From an uncultured Paracoccaceae bacterium (GTDB taxonomy: Bacteria; Pseudomonadota; Alphaproteobacteria; Rhodobacterales; Rhodobacteraceae), in NCBI GenBank assembly GCA_938092015.1, contig CALKOT010000029.1, positions 1 to 64,000 of the forward strand: a DNA stretch of 64,000 nt, written 5' to 3'. The notes under the pieces are model-generated. The model made no database searches, was not told the DNA's origin, and saw only the letters and a list, made by a program, of their open reading frames with translations. Made by a program: the position numbers and the translations under genes. Below, in pieces: positions 8,153 through 16,450 of this stretch. Position 1 is the first letter of the stretch; every line of letters begins with the position of its first letter.

Positions 8153-8719
8153 TTACCCCGGGAATGGATTGACGCCCAGAAGCCAGCCATGGGCGAAGGT
8201 AATCACAGCGAAGATCACCAACGTGATTGCGATCAATTTAAGTTCACCTGCTAGGCCGCAATGCTTGGGCGGGGCCCATGCGCCAGTGCGCCGGTTGAAC
8301 ATCCAGATCATGCCAAGGGCCCAAAGTGCCATGCCACCGAAAAGAACGATAGAGGCCTGATCGCCATTCGCCAGCAAATGCGCGACGCCCCATACGACAG
8401 CGCCGGTCAGCATGGGATGGCGCAACTTGGTCGCCAGCCAGCCACGTGCGCCGCCTGCGCCAAACAGATAGATCGCCAATAGCATCAGCGTATTGTTAGC
8501 GTGAACGCCCCATGCGGGCGGGTCGTAAACATAGATCCAGTCAGCGGTGCGATATCCCCAGATTATCAACGCGAGCGAGATCAGGATATCGACTAAGAAC
8601 AGACCACGATATGGCCCGTGTCCAACGCCGTCGATCAAGCGCTCACGAAGCGCGGGGGTAACCGACGGAAAAAAGTGTATTGCAGCCCAGAGACTGACGC
8701 CAAGCGCCAATACGATCAT
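8153..8719 (-). CDS. NnrU-family integral membrane protein
   Basis: A 188-residue protein with about five hydrophobic helices. The layout AIHFFPS, RERLIDGVGHGPYRGLF, then LRHPMLTGAVVWGVAHLLANGD is that of the NnrU family. The first member was linked to nitric-oxide metabolism in Rhodobacter; others are near carotenoid or denitrification genes, and the biochemical role is unsettled. Here no denitrification gene is nearby. It lies 32 bp after mcl2 and four bases before the DUF1737 gene, so the three probably form one transcript. The MIVLALG start is well placed. Confidence 0.85.
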   Translation of the reverse strand: MIVLALGVSLWAAIHFFPSVTPALRERLIDGVGHGPYRGLFLVDILISLALIIWGYRTADWIYVYDPPAWGVHANNTLMLLAIYLFGAGGARGWLATKLRHPMLTGAVVWGVAHLLANGDQASIVLFGGMALWALGMIWMFNRRTGAWAPPKHCGLAGELKLIAITLVIFAVITFAHGWLLGVNPFPG

Positions 8720-8751
8720 TCAACTCTCCCTGCCCCGGGGAGATAATGCGT

Positions 8752-9636
8752 TCACGAAGTGTCGGCTGCAAGTCTTTCTATCGCTTCGGATTCAGCAATT
8801 AGTCGTTTTGCTGTTTCCACATGCAGGTTCTCGACGATCCGACCGTTGACGACTGCAACACCCTGGCCCGCAGCCTCTACCGCTTCGAATGCTGCGAGCT
8901 GTTCGCGAGCCTCAGCCAATGCACCCTCGGTCGGGCCGAAACTTTCGTTGGCGATGGCCAGCTGGGCTGGATGGATCAGGGTTTTGCCATCAAAGCCACG
9001 GGCGCAGCCATCGGTGCATTCGGCGCGCAGGCCTTCGTCATCCTTGAACGCGTTATAAACACCGTCGATGCAAGCAAGACCGGTCGCACGGGCGGCCAAA
9101 AGGCAGAGGCTGAGAGAGGTTGAAACAGGCGCCCGGCCTGGTGCGTGGGTTGCCTGAAGTTCTTTCACCAGATCATTAGTGCCCATCACCATGCCCGCCA
9201 TCTTGGGATGGGACTGTGCGATTTCCAACGCATTGAGGATGCCCAGCGGTGTTTCCATCATCGCCCAGATGGCGATGTCGGCGCTGGCTCTTTCGGCCTC
9301 TAACATTGCGACGACCTCCTGGGTCATCGCTTTGCTTTCGACCTTGGGGATCAGAATTGCGTCGGCGTTCGACTTGGCGACCATGGCCAGATCGGCCGCG
9401 CCCCAGTCCGTGTCGAGACCGTTGATCCGTACGATCAGCTCACGTGCGCCATAGCCACCTGTCGTCAACGCCTCGGCCACGATCTCCCGTGCAGCGTCTT
9501 TTTCCGCTGGCGGTACCGCGTCTTCAAGATCGAGGATCAGCGCATCCGCCGCCAGCCCACGCGCCTTTTCCAGCGCCCGAGGTTTAGAGCCCGGCATATA
9601 TAGCATTGAGCGGCGGGGGCGGTATGCGGTGGCCAT
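8752..9636 (-). CDS. mcl2: (3S)-malyl-CoA thioesterase (CitE family, Mcl2)
   Basis: A CitE-like TIM-barrel enzyme of 294 residues. In Rhodobacter the paralogue Mcl2 hydrolyses (3S)-malyl-CoA to malate and CoA, completing the ethylmalonyl-CoA pathway after the Mcl1 lyase. PRRSMLYMPGSKPRALEKA, then ALILDLEDAV (metal and substrate site) and RINGLDT are visible, with IPKVES, MMETPLGI and LIHPAQLAIAN downstream. It lacks the N-terminal layout of Mcl1 and is nearer to Mcl2 in length. The start at 9636 has AAGGA seven bases upstream. It lies in the same neighbourhood as mch and mdh, as I recall from Rhodobacter sphaeroides. A malyl-CoA lyase activity cannot be excluded from sequence alone. Confidence 0.82.
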   Translation of the reverse strand: MATAYRPRRSMLYMPGSKPRALEKARGLAADALILDLEDAVPPAEKDAAREIVAEALTTGGYGARELIVRINGLDTDWGAADLAMVAKSNADAILIPKVESKAMTQEVVAMLEAERASADIAIWAMMETPLGILNALEIAQSHPKMAGMVMGTNDLVKELQATHAPGRAPVSTSLSLCLLAARATGLACIDGVYNAFKDDEGLRAECTDGCARGFDGKTLIHPAQLAIANESFGPTEGALAEAREQLAAFEAVEAAGQGVAVVNGRIVENLHVETAKRLIAESEAIERLAADTS

Positions 9637-9728
9637 GTCTGTATCCTTCTTAGATGTTGCGCGCTGGGTAGCGGATCGGCGAAAGCGGTGCAATATTGAC
9701 GCCGATGAACCTGGGCTATGAGGCTGCG

Positions 9729-10175
9729 ATGACTGATCTTCCCGAAAAAGGCGCTGGCCGCCCTGATCCGATGGTGTTTGGCCAAGGACTGTCGAATGGC
9801 GTTGGGGTCAACATTCTGGTCCCAGATGTCGAAGCGTCGATCCGTTGGCAGGTTGAGGTGCTGGAGGCGGAGGTTCTCTATTGGGAAGAGCACTTCGCTA
9901 TACTGCGGGCGCAGGGTTCTGTCTGGCTGGTGCATTCCGACTGGTCCTATCGCGACCATGAAATGACGGGCGTGGTGAAGGGCGTCGAAGCGCGGGGTGC
10001 GGGGCTTGAGATCCGCATCTATGGTGCCGATCCCGATGAATGTGAGGCGAGGGCCCGACAAGCTGGCGGCATCGTTCTGGCCGGGTCGCTTGATAAACCT
10101 CATGGGCTGAGAGAGGCCTATCTGATCGATCCTGACGGCTATATCTGGGTTCCCGGGATTGGCATCCCAGGCTGA
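9729..10175 (+). CDS. VOC (glyoxalase/bleomycin-resistance fold) family protein
   Basis: A 148-residue protein with the vicinal-oxygen-chelate fold. GVNILVPDVEASIRWQVEVL at about 27-46 is the first beta-alpha-beta unit, and REAYLIDPDGYIW close to the end is the second, metal-binding-type strand. The substrate is not evident. GAGG five bases before this ATG decides the start over in-frame starts at 9696 and 9705. It is divergent from mcl2, with 92 bp between the two starts that must hold both promoters. Confidence 0.8.
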   Translation: MTDLPEKGAGRPDPMVFGQGLSNGVGVNILVPDVEASIRWQVEVLEAEVLYWEEHFAILRAQGSVWLVHSDWSYRDHEMTGVVKGVEARGAGLEIRIYGADPDECEARARQAGGIVLAGSLDKPHGLREAYLIDPDGYIWVPGIGIPG

Positions 10176-10589
10176 TGAACGCTGGTTTCAGATCGCTGTA
10201 TTCAAACCTTTCTCAAGTGAAAGTAGCGTTAAGCCATTGAAAAGTAACAATCCAAAATGTGTCGGCCACAATTTGTGCCTGTTTTGTTTCGGTTCTAGCT
10301 GCTCGTTTCATCCTTAGAATAATCGTCTTTCGGGATTGGTTTGGCTGATCGGGATTCGCGCCGTTTTCAATTTCGCTAAAACTCTATGAAGAAAGCGCGC
10401 TGCCGATTCACCACTTTTCAGGCGGCCGCAAGCATCCTGTTAACACCGCGAAAAAAGCCTGGTCAGAACATGTGATCTGGCGCTGCGGGTCCTCACCGCT
10501 TTGATCACCTTGTGAGGGTTTGGTGAAACTGATGATGCGGCGTATCCCGACCGATGCCTTCCTTCGGTTCCGCGCCCGAAAGGTGAAAG
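10176..10589. other. Intergenic region without a recognised gene
   Basis: These 414 bases are richer in A and T than the surrounding genes and contain no frame with both a ribosome site and a family-like product. They presumably hold the promoter of the small secreted protein that follows. I saw no strong hairpin or repeat. Confidence 0.5.
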
Positions 10590-10919
10590 ATGATGTTTGG
10601 ATTTGGCAAGATTACATCCCTTGCAGTAGCCGCTGCACTCGCAGCCCCGTTCCTGATCGCGGCCGATGCTGGCGCGCAGGGACGTGTGTGCGCAAAACGC
10701 GACAAACTGGTGGTTGAACTGACAAAAAGCCATGGTGAAACCCGCCAGTCGGTCGGTCTGCAACGCAATAATGGCGTGATTGAAACCTTCGCAAACACGG
10801 ACACCGGCATGTGGACGATTATTGTTTCGCTTCCGACAGGCGTCAGTTGCTTGGTCGCCGCAGGCGAAGCGTTTGAGAAAGAGGCAAAACAGGCCTCTCT
10901 TACCGGCAAAGGCGCCTGA
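10590..10919 (+). CDS. Small secreted protein of unknown function
   Basis: A 109-residue protein with a clear signal peptide: basic start MMFGFGK, hydrophobic core LAVAAALAAPFLIAA and a likely cut after GAQG around residue 31. The mature part starts RVCAKRDKLVVEL and contains GETRQSVGLQ and a second cysteine near residue 86, so one disulfide is possible. I have an impression of similar proteins in roseobacters but know no function. AAAGGTGAAAG precedes the tandem ATG codons, so either could be used. A terminator-like hairpin follows the stop by 25 bp. Confidence 0.7.
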   Translation: MMFGFGKITSLAVAAALAAPFLIAADAGAQGRVCAKRDKLVVELTKSHGETRQSVGLQRNNGVIETFANTDTGMWTIIVSLPTGVSCLVAAGEAFEKEAKQASLTGKGA

Positions 10920-10944
10920 GACCCCAACAATTCAGAAGTGATGC

Positions 10945-10981
10945 TTCGGGCGCTACGGGATGAAACCCGTTGGTGCCCGAA
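10945..10981 (+). terminator. Terminator-like hairpin after the small secreted protein
   Basis: TTCGGGC pairs with GCCCGAA and an inner ACGGG pairs with CCCGT around a six-base loop; small internal loops of three and four bases lie between. TGCTGTTTTA follows. It begins 26 bp after the stop codon. Confidence 0.65.
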
Positions 10982-11130
10982 TGCTGTTTTATACACGCCG
11001 CGAACAGGTGGACGTGTCAGCCAGATCCGTTTGACCGCCATAGTCGCCAATCGGGTGAACGTGACAAAAGTCACAAATTGCTGACGTTTGTTCCTTTCTT
11101 CCCTCTGAGAATCAGAAAATTGCCTCCCGA

Positions 11131-11147
11131 CATGCTCTGTCAGCATG
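11131..11147. promoter_or_regulatory. Dyad upstream of RND operon, candidate TetR site
   Basis: CATGCT and AGCATG flank a five-base spacer, about 98 bp before the start of the RND gene. A TetR regulator is the last gene of this operon and such regulators commonly bind a dyad at their own promoter. The link is inference only. Confidence 0.25.
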
Positions 11148-11244
11148 AAACGGAAAATACCGCTTTTCGGGTTGTAAGAATCTTTCGGCTAAATATTTTC
11201 AAAAAAATTCATTCTTCGCCGTTCATCATCTTGAGGAGAGAACG

Positions 11245-14200
11245 ATGACTGCCCCAACAGGACGTGGCGCAACAGACCCTAACGCAACCGGATTGCCAGA
11301 AGGTTACGGACAGGGAAGCGGGGCTTCGGCCCGCATCGCGGACTTCATCGTCAGGACAAGATGGCTATGGGTAATCGCAGCGCTGGCGATGGTTGTTGTG
11401 TCAGCGGCGCGCATTGATCAGGTCGTTCCGATCGACCCAGATGCGCGCATTTTCTTCGCGCCAGAAAACCCTGACCGCCAGCGGCTTGACCAGTTTGAGG
11501 CGATGTTCTCGAAAGATGACAACCTCGTCATTTTGGTGGAGCCTGATGACGGCGATGTCTTCACGCCTGAGACGCTGGCCTATATCGGCGAGTTTACTGA
11601 AGAAGCATGGCTGTTGCCCTTCGTGCGTCGCGTCAATTCGCTGACCAATTTCCAGCATACTTACGCTAAAGGCGATGAAATGATCGTGCGCGATTTGATC
11701 GTTGATCCGACCTCTGTCACAGAGGCTGATGTCGAGGCCGCCCGCGCCATCGCGCTGGACCGGATTGAGCTGCGAAACTCAATGATCGATCCGGGTTCTA
11801 CCATCACTCAGGTGCAGATCCTCTTTACCCTGCCGGGCAAAAACCCAGAGGCCGAAGCGCCGCTGATCTACGAAGAAGCCCGCGCATTGATGGCGAAATA
11901 TGAAGCTGCACATCCTGAAATTGACCTTCGCATAACTGGGTCAGTCGCGATGAACAATCAGTTTGCGGTATCGGGGCAGGGCGACGCCACCACGCTGACG
12001 CCGGCCATGTTTGTGGTCATTCTGATAATCGTTGGCCTCGCATTGATGAGCTTTTTTGGCGTCCTTTCCGTTCTGATCATCATCATCTTTTCGGCTATCG
12101 CCGGCGTTGGTTCGCTGGGTTGGATGGGCGTTCAGCTGAACTCGGTCACCGTTCTGGGGCCGCTTTATGTGATGACGCTGGCGGTTGCGTCGGCCGTTCA
12201 CATTCTGGTTTCAGCCCGACAGGTCATGGTTGTTTCTGATGACCGCAAGGAATGGGCGCGCCGCGCGCTGACTGAACATATTGGCGCGATTGTCGTCGCC
12301 TGTGTGACCACAGCGGTCGGGTTCTTTTCATTGAACTTCTCAATCTCACCGCCATTCCGTGAGTTGGGCAACATGACCGGCTTTGGCGTGCTTGCTGCGA
12401 TGTTCTACACGCTGACGCTGCTGCCAGCCTTGATCGTCATTTTGCCATTCCGCCGTCAGCCACAGACGGCCCGCACATCAGTCATGATGGGGCGATTGGC
12501 GGATTCCGTGATCAGGAAACGGACACCCCTGTTGTGGGGGGGGATGGTTGTTGTCCTTGCCTGCGTCACCGGTATCAGTCAGCTAAAGCTGGAAGATAAC
12601 TTCGTTGAGTATTTCGATGAAAGTTACGAATTCCGCCGTGACACGGACTACGCCGAAGAGCGTCTGACCGGATTGTATCTGCTGGAGTTCCCAATCGACA
12701 GTGGCCAGGATCAGGGGATCAATGACCCGAAATACTTGCAGACCGTTTCAAATTTCACGGACTGGCTGCGTGATCAGCCAGAAATCGTGAATGTCCGTTC
12801 GCTGACCGACACGGTGAAACGCCTGAACATGAACATGCATGGTGATGATCCGTCATACATGCGCATTCCTGAAAATGCTGATGAAGCGTCGCAATATCTG
12901 TTCCTGTATGAACTTTCGATCGGCTACGGCATGGATCTGACCGATCAGATCGACGTGGGTCGGCAGGTCATGCGGATCAGTTTCAACATGCGCGATGTGA
13001 CAACAGCCGAAATGCGGGTGATCACTGAGCGGGCAAAGGGCTGGCTTGCCGATAACGCACCGGAATATACCGCTGCGCCGACCGGGATGGTCCATGTCTT
13101 TAACCTGATCAGCTATCGCGATACCCGCGCCATGCTGACGGGCACGGCCATCGCGCTGGTGCTGATTTCAGCAATTATCATGCTGGCCCTTCGGGATGTG
13201 CGGATCGGTCTGATATCACTGATCCCGAACCTTCTGCCCGCGGCCGTTGGGTTTGGCCTATGGGGCTATCTTGTTGGCAACGTCACGCTTGCCATTGCGG
13301 TTGTGCTGGCGGCCACGCTGGGGATTGTGGTCGATGACACCGTTCACTTCCTGTCGAAATACGCCAAGGCGCGGCGAGAGGGCCAAACGGCTGAAGACGC
13401 CGTGCGGTACGCCTTCAAAACCGTCGGCATGGCGTTGACTGTCACGACAATGGGTCTGGTCGCCGGTTTCGGCGTGCTCGCCCAGTCAGGGTTTGCTGTT
13501 AATGGCGACCTCGCCAAACTGACGGCTCTTACAATAACTATTGCGCTTGTGGCTGACTTTCTGCTGCTGCCAGCGCTTCTCATTGCACTTGATAAAAGGA
13601 AAGATGTCATGCCCCTGTCCTCCCCCGCGCCAGTGGTTGTTGCTGCTGGTATGATCGTCGCTGGCGGCATCCTGTTCGCAGCTTTCGGCGCCTCTGCCCA
13701 AACGCCCGCCGAAAAAGGCCTCGCGATTTCCATTGAGGCTGACAAGCGTGACCTTGGTTACGGCGATTTTGAAGTCGAAGGCCGCATGTTGCTGCGCAAC
13801 AAGCAGGGTCAGGAAAGTGGGCGTGAGTTCCGTTCCATGACGCTTGAACGGCCTGAGGACGGCGTTGGCGATATGTCGATCCTGGTCTTTGAAAAGCCCC
13901 GCGACGTGCGTGGCACGGCGCTGCTGACCCATGCAAATGTTGAACCAGCGGACGACGACCAGTGGCTATATCTGCCTGCAGTGAAGCGGGTGAAGCGGAT
14001 TTCATCATCGAACCGGACCGGCAAGTTCGTCTCATCGGAGTTCTCGTTCGAGGATCTCGGCGGGCAAGAGGTGAATGATTACACCTATGAATGGCTGCGC
14101 GATGAGGCGTGCCCAACCATGCCCGGCGCCCAATGTTTCGTTGTCAGCCGGGCGCCGAAAAACGCGAAATCCGGGTATTCTAAAACCATCAGCTGGATTG

Positions 14201-14442
14201 ATCAGGATGAATACCGCCTGACCCAGGCAGAGTTCTACAACCGCCGTGGCGATCTGGAAAAGATCCTCAAACTGACAGACTACCAGCAGTATCTGGGGCA
14301 GTACTGGCGCCCTGGCCTGATGAGCATGGAAAACCAGCAGACCGGCAAATCAACCGATCTGATCTGGTCGAACTACAAGTTCCGGTCTGGGCTGAGCGAT
14401 GGCGACTTTGACAGCCAGCGCCTGTCCAAAGCTTCACGCTGA
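11245..14442 (+). CDS. RND/MMPL exporter fused to a LolA-like periplasmic domain
   Basis: A 1065-residue protein in two parts. Residues about 30-785 form an RND-superfamily permease of the MMPL type: an N-terminal helix, a large periplasmic loop, a helix bundle starting near 250, a second loop, and a second bundle with VVDDTVHFL at about 695. Residues about 815-1065 match the outer-membrane lipoprotein-sorting (LolA-like) family, with DDQWLYLPAVKRVKRI and SEFSFEDL. These are usually two adjacent genes. The join at Met789 reads as a signal peptide (VVVAAGMIVAGG ... FGASAQ), and AAGGAAAG lies just upstream of that internal ATG at 13609. A separate LolA-like product from internal initiation is therefore possible. 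The substrate is unknown; lipid or lipoprotein export is plausible from the domains. Confidence 0.88.
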   Translation: MTAPTGRGATDPNATGLPEGYGQGSGASARIADFIVRTRWLWVIAALAMVVVSAARIDQVVPIDPDARIFFAPENPDRQRLDQFEAMFSKDDNLVILVEPDDGDVFTPETLAYIGEFTEEAWLLPFVRRVNSLTNFQHTYAKGDEMIVRDLIVDPTSVTEADVEAARAIALDRIELRNSMIDPGSTITQVQILFTLPGKNPEAEAPLIYEEARALMAKYEAAHPEIDLRITGSVAMNNQFAVSGQGDATTLTPAMFVVILIIVGLALMSFFGVLSVLIIIIFSAIAGVGSLGWMGVQLNSVTVLGPLYVMTLAVASAVHILVSARQVMVVSDDRKEWARRALTEHIGAIVVACVTTAVGFFSLNFSISPPFRELGNMTGFGVLAAMFYTLTLLPALIVILPFRRQPQTARTSVMMGRLADSVIRKRTPLLWGGMVVVLACVTGISQLKLEDNFVEYFDESYEFRRDTDYAEERLTGLYLLEFPIDSGQDQGINDPKYLQTVSNFTDWLRDQPEIVNVRSLTDTVKRLNMNMHGDDPSYMRIPENADEASQYLFLYELSIGYGMDLTDQIDVGRQVMRISFNMRDVTTAEMRVITERAKGWLADNAPEYTAAPTGMVHVFNLISYRDTRAMLTGTAIALVLISAIIMLALRDVRIGLISLIPNLLPAAVGFGLWGYLVGNVTLAIAVVLAATLGIVVDDTVHFLSKYAKARREGQTAEDAVRYAFKTVGMALTVTTMGLVAGFGVLAQSGFAVNGDLAKLTALTITIALVADFLLLPALLIALDKRKDVMPLSSPAPVVVAAGMIVAGGILFAAFGASAQTPAEKGLAISIEADKRDLGYGDFEVEGRMLLRNKQGQESGREFRSMTLERPEDGVGDMSILVFEKPRDVRGTALLTHANVEPADDDQWLYLPAVKRVKRISSSNRTGKFVSSEFSFEDLGGQEVNDYTYEWLRDEACPTMPGAQCFVVSRAPKNAKSGYSKTISWIDQDEYRLTQAEFYNRRGDLEKILKLTDYQQYLGQYWRPGLMSMENQQTGKSTDLIWSNYKFRSGLSDGDFDSQRLSKASR

Positions 14443-14455
14443 TCAGGGGGTGGTG

Positions 14456-15739
14456 ATGACGCAGCACAGATCGTGCGACCGGTTGGCGTTCGTCGTCACC
14501 GTCTTCGCCCTTGCACTGGCGGCGATGCTTGTCGCCTCTGGCGTGCGGGCGCAAAGCATGCTGAACCCGGAATACACCGAATTCTATGGAAAGGCGGGGG
14601 GCGAAGTAAACCTCTTCTTTGAAGAGCCGCGCTTTGCCGGGCAGGACAACCACAGTCTGTCGGCCTTTATCGAACCGACGTTCTACGCCGAATGGGCCGA
14701 CGGTGACATCAGCGCGACATTCACCCCGTTCGCGCGGATCGATACGGCCGATAGTGAGCGGACCCATTTCGACATTCGCGAAGCCAAACTGGATTTCGTG
14801 GCTGACGAGTGGGAGGTGACTGTTGGCCTGGATACTGTCTTCTGGGGCAAGACCGAGGCGGCGCATCTGGTCGACATCATCAACCAGACCGACACGTTGG
14901 AAGATCTGGATGATGAAGACAACCTCGGTCAGCCGATGATCCGCGTCGGGCGGCAGTTCGATTTCGGCACGGTGCAGGCGTTCTACCTGCCATACTTCCG
15001 CAAACGCGCTTTCCCCGGAACAGGCGGTCGTCTTCGGGCGGGGCAGCCGATTGTGGAAAGTGCTGAACGGATCGACGTGAAAGGCGAGCGGTTCGTGCCA
15101 TCCTTTGCGCTGCGATATGATTGCGTTTTTGGTGGCGCAGATATCGGTCTGTCTGGTTTTTACGGGGTCAGCCGCGATCCGGGTTTTGATCCCATCATCG
15201 TCCAGTCCTCATTGCCGGGCGCTCAGCCGCAGATCATCGGCCTCGCCCCGGTTTATGACGGGATCACGCAGATCGGTTTTGACGGCCAGTTCACCGATGA
15301 TGCGACGCTCTATAAAGCTGAGGCGATATTCCGGACCGGCCAGACCAATCTGAACGGGAATGAGCGGGATTATGTCGCTGCATCCGGCGGCATCGAGCAC
15401 ACGCTCTATCAGGTGTTCGACAATGCTGATTTGGGTTTGATCGCGGAGTACGCTTGGGACAGCCGGGGAAGGGATGCGACGTCGACTTTCAATAATGATG
15501 TCATCCTTGGCGCCCGGTTGGCGCTGAATGATGAGGCGGACACGTCCTTTCTGCTGACCAGCGCCATCGACCACCGCGATGAGGTCGCAACCGTGCGGCT
15601 TGAGGCGCAAACCCGCGTCGGGGATGGCCTGATCGCTGAGATCGAAGGCACACTTTTCGTCAACGGCAAGGACGATCTGCTGGCGTCGGACCTTCAGGAC
15701 GACAGCTTTGTTCGCTTCAAACTAACGTATTTCTGGTGA
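14456..15739 (+). CDS. Outer-membrane beta-barrel protein of the RND export cassette
   Basis: A 427-residue protein with a signal peptide (hydrophobic stretch about 11-30, cut near GVRAQS), alternating polar and hydrophobic strands, and a C-terminal aromatic residue (FKLTYFW), the usual Omp85-recognised end. EVTVGLDTVFWGKTEAAHLVDIINQ near 120-145 resembles barrel proteins of the DUF1302 kind that accompany MMPL exporters and LolA-like proteins. It probably forms the outer-membrane component of the system. The ATG lies 13 bp after the RND gene with GGGGGTGGTG upstream, and its stop overlaps the GTG of the TetR gene, so all three genes are coupled. Confidence 0.75.
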   Translation: MTQHRSCDRLAFVVTVFALALAAMLVASGVRAQSMLNPEYTEFYGKAGGEVNLFFEEPRFAGQDNHSLSAFIEPTFYAEWADGDISATFTPFARIDTADSERTHFDIREAKLDFVADEWEVTVGLDTVFWGKTEAAHLVDIINQTDTLEDLDDEDNLGQPMIRVGRQFDFGTVQAFYLPYFRKRAFPGTGGRLRAGQPIVESAERIDVKGERFVPSFALRYDCVFGGADIGLSGFYGVSRDPGFDPIIVQSSLPGAQPQIIGLAPVYDGITQIGFDGQFTDDATLYKAEAIFRTGQTNLNGNERDYVAASGGIEHTLYQVFDNADLGLIAEYAWDSRGRDATSTFNNDVILGARLALNDEADTSFLLTSAIDHRDEVATVRLEAQTRVGDGLIAEIEGTLFVNGKDDLLASDLQDDSFVRFKLTYFW

Positions 15740-16365
15740 GTGACCTGACTGAACAAACTGAAGATGCGTCGCCCATCAATCTGATGGATGCGAAGCGCTA
15801 TGAGATCCTTCGCCATGCGGAGGATCTTTTTGGCCATTACGGGTTCGCCAAAACCAACATGGCGGACATCGCAGCACGGGCGAAGATGAGCTCGGGAAAC
15901 CTCTATCGCTATTACCGCAACAAGCAAGCCATAGGCATCGCGGTCATCGATACGTTCTTTCGCCAGTCTGAGGCGGGAATGGACGCGGCCATGATCGGGA
16001 TCGAAGATCCAGAGGTCCGCATTCGCGCCATGATGACAACTGGGGTCCGGATTGTTGTCGGTGAAATGGCGCGAAATCCCAAAATCATGGAGCTGGTGGA
16101 ATTTCTGCTGCAGGAAGAAGAGGCTTGGGCCCATCTGCAGGGCCATATCGGCTGGAAACGCGATCATGCGATGGCGGAAATTGAACGTGGGATCGAAAGT
16201 GGTCAGTTCGCAAAAACCGATGTTCGCGCTACGGCGGTCAATCTGATGCACGCGACCAAGGCGTTTCAGATGCCCCAAAGCCTGACAGCGTGGCGGGAAC
16301 CTGAAACCATTCTGCCCGAACTGGATGGCGTTCTGGATCTGGTGTTCAGCGGGTTGCGGTCTTGA
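15736..16365 (+). CDS. TetR-family regulator of the RND cassette
   Basis: A 209-residue TetR-type repressor. The N-terminal helix-turn-helix is clear: KRYEILRHAEDLFGHYGFAK, NMADIAARAKMSSGNLYRYY, RNKQAI (residues about 20-70). The variable C-terminal half would bind the ligand. Translation starts at a GTG that shares four bases with the stop of the barrel gene (GTGA), so it is co-translated with the export genes and probably autoregulates them. The ligand may be the exported substrate or a related lipid; that is inference. Confidence 0.9.
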   Translation: MSDLTEQTEDASPINLMDAKRYEILRHAEDLFGHYGFAKTNMADIAARAKMSSGNLYRYYRNKQAIGIAVIDTFFRQSEAGMDAAMIGIEDPEVRIRAMMTTGVRIVVGEMARNPKIMELVEFLLQEEEAWAHLQGHIGWKRDHAMAEIERGIESGQFAKTDVRATAVNLMHATKAFQMPQSLTAWREPETILPELDGVLDLVFSGLRS

Positions 16366-16450
16366 AGATCTGAGGACCAAGCGCAGCGCTGCTTAATGCA
16401 TTTTTGATCAAGCGTTGGGACGTTTTGAAACGAGGGACGACCAGATTGCA

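Larger units (their letters stand above)
10920..11244. other. Intergenic region before the export operon
   Basis: The 325 bases hold a terminator hairpin at 10945-10981 and the likely promoter of the RND operon. Two small dyads are visible and could be operators for the TetR protein encoded at the end of that operon: GTGAC-AAAA-GTCAC near 11060 and CATGCT-CTGTC-AGCATG at 11131-11147. No gene was recognised. Confidence 0.45.

Noticed and set aside
13609-14442. Treating the LolA-like part as an independent gene in the feature list
   Set aside because: The frame is continuous with the RND part and nothing proves separate translation. It is recorded as a finding instead.
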